Source of the DNA: Aridibaculum aurantiacum
GTDB lineage: Bacteria; Bacteroidota; Bacteroidia; Chitinophagales; Chitinophagaceae
Direction of reading: 5' to 3'
Assembly: GCF_017355875.1 (NCBI RefSeq)
Contig: NZ_JAFEWC010000001.1
Coordinates: 1,302,001-1,366,000 of the forward strand
DNA length: 64,000 nucleotides
Position 1 is the first letter of the stretch, and each line of letters starts with the position of its first letter. The translations under genes and the position numbers were made by a program. Shown here piece after piece: positions 58,713 to 64,000 of the stretch. The notes beneath the pieces are model-generated. The model saw only the letters and a program-made list of their open reading frames with translations. It had not been told where the DNA came from and did no database searches.

Positions 58713-61700
58713 TTAAAATTTGTCAGGAAATGCTTGCTTCAGTAATTGTTGATAAGCATTCATGTCTTTATTGTTTTTTAGAACATCAAGGTTTGACTGG
58801 CTGATAACGATAAAGCTGTACTTATCTACTGCAAGCCATGGAATGATCCTGCCTTTAGAAACTGGTTTTACTTTGTCTATATAGCTTAGTGCAGCACCTG
58901 CATTGTCAAATGGACCTTGCAATACCATGCTATACCGCTCGTCGAGCTTTAGCGGCGATATATCTATTCGCTGGCTGTAGAAGGCTTCTTTGTTATACCT
59001 GTTGAACGCGTTCCGCGCTTCACTGGCGTATACTTCGTCTACTTTATCCAGCAGTACCACCACAAAGTGCCTGTCGGATTCTACAATGGCAAAATCCTTA
59101 GATCGTGCAAGTACACGAGGTGCGGCTACAGTATCCTTTTTAACAGGTGGAGTTTCCTGCTTTACCACCGGCTCTTCTTTTTTAGCTACAGCAGTATCTT
59201 TTTTTACAGGTGGAGTTTCCTGCTTCACTACAGGTTCCTCTTTTTTAGCCACAGCAGTATCTTTCTTCACCGGAGGAGTTTCCTGTTTTACAACGGGCTC
59301 TTCTTTTTTAGCCACAGCTGTATCTTTCTTAGCTGGAGGTGTTTCCTGCTTTACTACAGGTTCCTCTTTTTTAGTCACAGCAGTATCTTTCTTAACAGGA
59401 GGAGTTTCCTGTTTTACCACAGGCTCTTCTTTCTTAGCTACAGCAGTATCCTTCTTAGCTGGAGGTGTTTCCTGCTTTACTACTGGTTCCTCTTTCTTAG
59501 CCACTGCAGTATCTTTCTTTACCGCAGGAATCTCTGGCTTTACAACAGGTTCTTCTTTCTTAGTAATTGGTGGCTCAGGTTTTACAACAGGTTCTTCTTT
59601 TTTAATAACCGGCGGAGTGGCTGGTGTAACTACAGGTGTGGTGGATGGAAGAGAAGTGCCTGCAGCAAGATCTCTGTCCGCTGGTTCTACCTGTAGATTT
59701 GTCAAATAATCCTCAATTTGGCTGCGGCGTTTCAAAACATCAATCATTGTCTTTGCCTTTTCTGCCAAAGGACTTTCGCTATGCAGGGTGTGCAGGTTTG
59801 TAAGTGCTGCAATGGCTGCACTGTCTTCTCGCTGTTTTACATAGTAGATAGATTCGATGAATAAGAGCTGCGGTGTCCAGTATGTTTTGCCGTAAGTGCT
59901 GTCTGCAATACGCTTCTCATTTTTAGCTTCGTCAAAACGACCTTCTATAAACATGTTATAGATGCCTTCGTACTTTTTGGTAGCTGCTAAATGTTGCGGA
60001 CTGTCTTTTTCAACCTTAGGCTGATTTAGTAAAGCAGCAAATTTGTTGTCGCTGCCCAATTGCGAAAGTTTGCTTCTATAGGCAGCTGCTTTTGCCTTGT
60101 CGCCGGTTTTATCATAAGCATATACCAGGTTGAACATAGCTTCTGCTTCATGTACATTACCGGGAAAACGGCTAAGCAATTCTTCCAGCACTTCTATAGC
60201 GGATGGATAATCTTCCAGTTTATTCACCAGAACCTTGGCATTTCCCATAAGTGCATCTATGATGGCATTGTTGCTTTCCTGCTTGGCTTCTTCGGTAAGT
60301 GGAAGCGCAGCTAAAAGACCTTCTAAAGAAAGTGCTGGCTGTTTTGATTCTACCAGGTCTTTGGATGCCTGTGCTTCGGCGTTCTGAGCAATGACTTTAC
60401 GATTAACCGCAGCCTGGCGGCGCCAGTTATCTATGTTTGGCCTTTCGCCCCACTTGGTCTTAAATTCATTGAAGCCTGCTGCTTTTTGCGAAGCATTATA
60501 AAAATAGAAATCATTGCTTTTGCTGTCTGTGCCAAACATATCAGGTGCCTGTGCACGAATGGCAGGATTGGAAACCTGTACATCTTCTTCCTTCAGCCCC
60601 TGCTCTTTACGGATCTGCCTTAGCTGTTTGCGTAAGATGGCATCACGCTGATCTGCAGGCATAGAGGCAAGATGCTGAAGACTGTCATTTTTGTAGATGA
60701 TAGCATCATTTTCAGCCAGGATCTGTAATGGAGGTTTACGCGTTGAAACCCTTTGCTTTTCTTCGGGAGCCACTAAAATATTTACATCCACACTATCGTA
60801 AAACCTGTGCGAATTACCATACTTCTTACGGTTGTAATTCATGTCGCCTAACATTAGGAACGACTGGTTGCGCTGCAAAGGATTATTGGTAGACCTAGCT
60901 ACACTTTTTAGCAACAGGTTTTGTGCGTTATCATAATTATTACGTTCTAATTCTATTGAAGCAGCAGCGAAATAAATGATATCCCTATAGTTCTCATATT
61001 TATCTCTGCGCGCCATCTTTACCAGCGCATCAATATTTTGTTGCAGGTGATCTTTATTGTCACCCCTGTCTATCTTGATGGAATTTAAACGTGCATACAC
61101 ATCCATCACAGGATCGTTTGTATGCTTGATGCTGCGCTCATAAAACTTTACAGCATTTTCATAATCACCTGAAATATGATACATCTGCGCAATCAGGTAT
61201 TCCCATCTTGCTTTTTCCTGTCCGTTCTCAGCTTCGCTCAATGCTTTACTCAAATAGAGCGCTGCACTGTCGTATAGCTTTTGTTTGTAGAACCAATAAG
61301 CAAACGATTCGTTGAGGCTGGTTTGAAGGCGCTTTGGGAAATTAGGATCGTTACGTAAAATTTCTATGATACCTGCGGCTTCTGGGTATTCTTCTTTTTC
61401 AATGAAAGTGCGCACTTGCCATAAAAAACTTTCGTTGCGGCTAGGCTGGTGCGTAATGATCTTTTTCAGCCCTTTGTTTTCTTTACTGGCAATACTGAAC
61501 TCGCCTTTGTCATTGCTCGCATTACTACCTATAGGAATATCATAACCACCTTCTTCCTTTGGTGCGAAGGCATAGTTGATATACTGCAAGGTCATTCCGG
61601 CAGAGTCGAGGTCGTTCCGAAAGAAATATGCCTTGGCAAGCAACAGGTACATATTGTCAACCCAGTCATTCCGCAGATCGTGCAACAAAATACCTGCGGT

Positions 61701-62054
61701 TGATTTATATATAACAGAGTCGAGTTCTGATTTATCCTGCGCGGTTACGTCTAATGAATAGTTATAAAAGGGGAGGAGCTGGCTGTAATCATCTTTATGT
61801 GTAGACTTCGCTTTTTCTATTACATCATTCAGCCTTGTATTAGCATTGAAGTAATAGTTATAATGTGTAGTAGTATTGGATAGGATCCTTCGTGGCAGCG
61901 TAAATTTTTTTTCACCCGTTTTTTCTGCACCGAGCTTACGGTTCTCAAATTTGTCTGGCTTTTTAAGCTCAATTTCGGCACCTGGTTGTGCCATTGCAGA
62001 AGTAAATATTATACAGGTAAATAGGGTGAAAAAGGTGCGTGCCATCTGCTTCAT
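58713..62054 (-). CDS. porW: Type IX secretion/gliding protein PorW/SprE-like TPR protein
   Basis: Encodes 1113 residues. Signal peptide near the start (MARTFFTLFTCIIFTSAMAQ), then many TPR-like helices (for example WEYLIAQMYHISGDYENAVKFY, NVHEAEAMFNLVYAYDKTGD). The opening LSNTTTHYNYYFNANTRLNDV and DNMYLLLAKAYFFRNDLDSA match the PorW/SprE group, required in T9SS. A P/V/K/E-rich spacer with six 21-residue repeats (about 845-970) comes before a conserved C-terminal module (FVVVLLDKVDEVYASEARNAF, ending in YSFIVISQSNLDVLKNNKDM). ATG at 62054 or 62045 possible. Confidence 0.85.
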   Translation of the reverse strand: MKQMARTFFTLFTCIIFTSAMAQPGAEIELKKPDKFENRKLGAEKTGEKKFTLPRRILSNTTTHYNYYFNANTRLNDVIEKAKSTHKDDYSQLLPFYNYSLDVTAQDKSELDSVIYKSTAGILLHDLRNDWVDNMYLLLAKAYFFRNDLDSAGMTLQYINYAFAPKEEGGYDIPIGSNASNDKGEFSIASKENKGLKKIITHQPSRNESFLWQVRTFIEKEEYPEAAGIIEILRNDPNFPKRLQTSLNESFAYWFYKQKLYDSAALYLSKALSEAENGQEKARWEYLIAQMYHISGDYENAVKFYERSIKHTNDPVMDVYARLNSIKIDRGDNKDHLQQNIDALVKMARRDKYENYRDIIYFAAASIELERNNYDNAQNLLLKSVARSTNNPLQRNQSFLMLGDMNYNRKKYGNSHRFYDSVDVNILVAPEEKQRVSTRKPPLQILAENDAIIYKNDSLQHLASMPADQRDAILRKQLRQIRKEQGLKEEDVQVSNPAIRAQAPDMFGTDSKSNDFYFYNASQKAAGFNEFKTKWGERPNIDNWRRQAAVNRKVIAQNAEAQASKDLVESKQPALSLEGLLAALPLTEEAKQESNNAIIDALMGNAKVLVNKLEDYPSAIEVLEELLSRFPGNVHEAEAMFNLVYAYDKTGDKAKAAAYRSKLSQLGSDNKFAALLNQPKVEKDSPQHLAATKKYEGIYNMFIEGRFDEAKNEKRIADSTYGKTYWTPQLLFIESIYYVKQREDSAAIAALTNLHTLHSESPLAEKAKTMIDVLKRRSQIEDYLTNLQVEPADRDLAAGTSLPSTTPVVTPATPPVIKKEEPVVKPEPPITKKEEPVVKPEIPAVKKDTAVAKKEEPVVKQETPPAKKDTAVAKKEEPVVKQETPPVKKDTAVTKKEEPVVKQETPPAKKDTAVAKKEEPVVKQETPPVKKDTAVAKKEEPVVKQETPPVKKDTAVAKKEEPVVKQETPPVKKDTVAAPRVLARSKDFAIVESDRHFVVVLLDKVDEVYASEARNAFNRYNKEAFYSQRIDISPLKLDERYSMVLQGPFDNAGAALSYIDKVKPVSKGRIIPWLAVDKYSFIVISQSNLDVLKNNKDMNAYQQLLKQAFPDKF
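59140..59520 (-). repeat. Six coding 63-bp tandem repeats in porW
   Basis: On the minus strand six consecutive 21-codon units of the form KKDTAVAKKEEPVVKQETPP plus A or V repeat in frame. Third positions vary between units (for example GGAGTTTCCTG versus GGTGTTTCCTG on the plus strand), so the protein repeat is kept by selection or older than a very recent slip. The reverse strand stays open over 239 codons as a by-product. Confidence 0.9.
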
Positions 62055-62176
62055 AGATACTATGCTGCTACTGAATAAAGGGTTCCACATAAAAGATTTT
62101 TAAAAGTAAGGTTATTTTTCATTTTCAACCTGTGGAATGCAGGCAAGGCCATACCTTTAACCTTTTAGAAATCACT

Positions 62177-62572
62177 ATGGCTAAACTAGAGGCCACTACT
62201 ACTATCAAGCGCCTTCGAAACCGGTACCGGTTACTGGTAATGAATGATGATACATATGAGGAAGTTGTTACATTCAAGCTGTCTCGTTTGAGTGTATATA
62301 TTATGCTAAGTAGCATTTTCGTTATTTTAGTTGGCTTAACGGTTGCTTTAATCGTATTTACACCGCTAAAACAGTACGTGCCTGGCTATGGTAACCAGAG
62401 TGCCCGAAAAGAGTTGCAACTACTGAAAATGCGGACCGATTCGCTGGAGCAGGCAATACGATATAAAGATGTATACCTTGATAACCTGAAAAAAGTTTTG
62501 AGTGGAAATGTGGCTATTCAATACGATACTACAGTTTTAGACGTTCCTAAACCTGAGCTTATCGCTGACTAA
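62177..62572 (+). CDS. Single-pass membrane protein, N-terminus like M23 peptidase leaders
   Basis: Encodes 131 residues. MAKLEATTTIKRLRNRYRLLVMNDDTYEEV, then one transmembrane helix (VYIMLSSIFVILVGLTVALIVF), a periplasmic heptad-like segment (RKELQLLKMRTDSLEQAIRYKDVYL) and a short tail. It resembles the N-terminal part of Bacteroidota M23 peptidases, without the peptidase domain (inference). The start at 62177 is preferred. 16 bases before the bactofilin gene. Divergent from porW. Confidence 0.78.
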   Translation: MAKLEATTTIKRLRNRYRLLVMNDDTYEEVVTFKLSRLSVYIMLSSIFVILVGLTVALIVFTPLKQYVPGYGNQSARKELQLLKMRTDSLEQAIRYKDVYLDNLKKVLSGNVAIQYDTTVLDVPKPELIAD

Positions 62573-62588
62573 ACCTAAAACAATCAAT

Positions 62589-63008
62589 ATGCTATTTTCG
62601 AAGAAAGCAAGGGAAAATGCCAGCCCAGTTAACGGCAGCACAACTATTATTGGTACAGGTGTTACCCTTACAGGAGACATCAACAGTACTGCCGACATTA
62701 GAATAGACGGTACATTGAAAGGTAATATTGTAAGTTCTGCAAGAATATTAGTAGGTGCAGGTGGAGTAATAGAAGGAGACCTTCAATGCAACCAGGCTGA
62801 TGTAATGGGTAAAATAAAAGGCAATATCAAAACAAAAGAAATACTTAGTCTTCGTGGCGATGCTATGATAACAGGTGATATTTTTGCCGCCAAACTGCAG
62901 GTAGAACCTACCGTGAATTTCAATGGGCGCTGCTTTATGAGCAGTAACGTGGTAGAAATGGTGAAAGAAACGAATGAAAAACCAATCATCTCAGCCAAAG
63001 CAAAATAA
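62589..63008 (+). CDS. Bactofilin (polymer-forming cytoskeletal protein)
   Basis: Encodes 139 residues. The bactofilin beta-helix is recognised from STTIIGTGVTLTGDINSTADIRIDGTLKGNIVSSARILVGAGGVIEGDLQ (positions about 18-68, in several steps), VMGKIKGNIKTKEILSLRGDAMITGDIFAAKL. It assembles membrane-associated filaments. Often beside M23 peptidase-like genes, as here. Its 3' end overlaps the AtpZ gene by 35 bases. Confidence 0.95.
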   Translation: MLFSKKARENASPVNGSTTIIGTGVTLTGDINSTADIRIDGTLKGNIVSSARILVGAGGVIEGDLQCNQADVMGKIKGNIKTKEILSLRGDAMITGDIFAAKLQVEPTVNFNGRCFMSSNVVEMVKETNEKPIISAKAK

Positions 63009-63201
63009 CAACCGGTTGCTTTTGAAGTATGCCGGGCTGACCATGCAGATAATGGTGGCTTTAGCACTTGCTGTATTTGCAGGAATAAAGCTTGATGAAT
63101 GGTTTGAATTTTCTACTCCATTGCTCGTATGGTTGCTGCCACTGCTTATTGTTGTAGTAATGATGTGGCAGGTGATCAAGGATACTTCAAAACAAAAATG
63201 A
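62974..63201 (+). CDS. atpZ: AtpZ/AtpI family small membrane protein
   Basis: Encodes 75 residues. Two helices (LLKYAGLTMQIMVALALAVFAGIKL and PLLVWLLPLLIVVVMMWQVI) with the LDEWF turn between, the AtpZ/AtpI pattern; such proteins assist ATP synthase F0 assembly. Starts inside the bactofilin gene (35-base overlap) and its TGA overlaps the next ATG. The ATP synthase genes themselves are not present in the window. Confidence 0.85.
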   Translation: MKNQSSQPKQNNNRLLLKYAGLTMQIMVALALAVFAGIKLDEWFEFSTPLLVWLLPLLIVVVMMWQVIKDTSKQK

Positions 63202-63599
63202 TGTTCAATAAAACTATTTTGCCACTGGTGCTGGCTTTCCTGGTCATTGGTGGCCTTATTTTATTTTTCAGATCTCAACTTGAGAACGCCGGATTTGACT
63301 GGCAGGTATTAAGCGGCGGCAATCTCTTTTTATACCTGGTTACCGTGTTCTCAATGAACTTGCTAAACCGGGGATTGTCTGCAGAGAATACTGCATTGTT
63401 TCTTAGAAACGCGTATGGCGGGATCATGATTAAATTATTTGGTTGCGCCATCGCTGCTTTTGTTTATATACTTGCAGCCGGCGATAATCTGAACAAGCGC
63501 TCTTTATTTGCCTGCATGGGTTTATACATGGTTTATACTGCCATAGAACTAACAGTAGTATTAAAACAAAGCAAAGCTAGGAGGAATGTCAAAAACTGA
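63198..63599 (+). CDS. Four-helix membrane protein, unknown (AtpI-like position)
   Basis: Encodes 133 residues with four hydrophobic helices (PLVLAFLVIGGLILFF, LFLYLVTVFSMNLLN, IMIKLFGCAIAAFVYIL, FACMGLYMVYTAIELTVVL). ATG at 63198 overlaps the AtpZ stop (ATGA). No family recognised; it stands where ATP synthase protein I or a related small membrane protein often stands in related genomes (inference). Its 3' end overlaps the SprT-like gene by 14 bases. Confidence 0.75.
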   Translation: MMFNKTILPLVLAFLVIGGLILFFRSQLENAGFDWQVLSGGNLFLYLVTVFSMNLLNRGLSAENTALFLRNAYGGIMIKLFGCAIAAFVYILAAGDNLNKRSLFACMGLYMVYTAIELTVVLKQSKARRNVKN

Positions 63600-64000
63600 G
63601 CATCCGCTCCAGGCGCTTGCAGGTTTTTTACCTCCACACACATTTGAGCCTGTTGCAGCTTTTCTTCAGCAATACAAGGTGCACCTTACCATTACCCGCG
63701 AACGCAAAAGTATATTGGGTGATTACAGGCATGCGTTCAGGGATCGGGCGCACCGGATAAGTGTTAATGGTAACCTGAACCCTTATTCATTTCTCATCAC
63801 GTTGCTACATGAGCTGGCGCACCTTCTTACGTTCGATAAATATGGTAACCGCGTACAGTCGCATGGTAAAGAATGGAAACATGAATTTGGACAATTGCTC
63901 GCACAATTTTTACAGAACAGAGTTTTCCCTGCCGATATAGAAAAAGAGCTGATGGCATCGCTTCATAACCCTGCTGCCAGTAGTTGTGCAGAAGATGGAT
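63586..64000 (+). CDS. SprT-like zinc metallopeptidase domain protein, partial
   Basis: The gene runs off the window end; 138 codons visible. Recognised by the metal motif HELAHLL (in FLITLLHELAHLLTFDKYG) and the following SHGKEWKHEFG, the pattern of SprT/Spartan-like domains. The ATG at 63586 follows an unusually good Shine-Dalgarno (AGGAGG, 63580-63584 region), rare in this genome. It overlaps the preceding gene by 14 bases. Function in this phylum unknown. Confidence 0.85.
   Translation, partial: MSKTEHPLQALAGFLPPHTFEPVAAFLQQYKVHLTITRERKSILGDYRHAFRDRAHRISVNGNLNPYSFLITLLHELAHLLTFDKYGNRVQSHGKEWKHEFGQLLAQFLQNRVFPADIEKELMASLHNPAASSCAEDG

Noticed and set aside
58990-59709. 239-codon open frame antisense to the PorW repeats
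   Set aside because: It is the complement of in-frame 63-bp repeats; its repetitive F/T/G-rich translation follows from the porW codons.

Overview
The window comes from a chromosome of a Bacteroidota bacterium, most likely family Chitinophagaceae (inference from gene content and style, not from a marker-gene search). Reasons: TAnnTTTG-type -7 promoter elements and almost no Shine-Dalgarno sequences, a PorW/SprE-like type IX secretion protein, an M56/BlaI pair whose peptidase carries TonB-plug-like repeats, OmpA with thrombospondin type 3 repeats, GxxExxY proteins, and the bacterial kynurenine pathway. There is no phage, plasmid, CRISPR array, rRNA or tRNA that I can see. Most of the window is ordinary core genome; the accessory flavour comes from repeat-rich intergenic patches.

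Layout. 1-6.7 kb: acetyl-CoA carboxylase accB(end)-accC, a DUF418 membrane protein, then on the minus strand hisS, a low-molecular-weight phosphatase, an SRPBCC protein and malate dehydrogenase. 6.8-13.5 kb: a thioredoxin-like lipid/periplasm protein, comA-aroE, a thioesterase, rdgB, an unknown protein with a HolD-like look, ilvE, and rpsL-rpsG cut off from fusA by a terminator. 13.6-22.5 kb: an RsmF-type rRNA methyltransferase, a LysM protein, fmt, a NamZ-type muramidase, an FKBP isomerase, a CPBP protease and pepT. 23.1-31.1 kb: a kynurenine catabolic cluster (ACMSD, 3-hydroxyanthranilate dioxygenase, an atypical SDR, 2-aminomuconate semialdehyde dehydrogenase, a RidA-type 2-aminomuconate deaminase, kynureninase and kynurenine monooxygenase), interrupted by a GxxExxY gene sitting between inverted repeats. 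31.2-37.6 kb: pyrF, an SGNH hydrolase, a glutaryl-CoA-dehydrogenase-like enzyme, a 95-bp tandem repeat array leading into a second GxxExxY gene, aroK, and a frameshifted L,D-transpeptidase. 37.7-49.9 kb: a beta-hydroxyacid dehydrogenase, a BlaI/M56 regulatory pair with a double dyad operator, ftsK-lolA, pepP, pssA, purS, rsmI. 50-64 kb: an M1 peptidase, EcsC, a VanX-like dipeptidase, RlpA, OmpA, DUF72, a PBP1A, PorW/SprE with six 63-bp coding repeats, and a bactofilin-AtpZ-SprT overlap cluster.

How the genes work together. The 23-31 kb genes would take kynurenine through 3-hydroxykynurenine and 3-hydroxyanthranilate to 2-aminomuconate and beyond; an enzyme resembling glutaryl-CoA dehydrogenase 2.5 kb further on hints that the carbon may leave through 2-oxoadipate and glutaryl-CoA. 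Envelope biogenesis recurs (lolA, RlpA, OmpA, PBP1A, NamZ-like, VanX-like, LysM, L,D-transpeptidase).

The most unusual signals are non-coding: two unrelated GxxExxY loci are each bracketed by their own family of palindromic or inverted repeats, one of them an exact 95-bp period array containing a perfect 190-bp duplication. All functional calls are made by reading motifs and family resemblance; no database search was possible.
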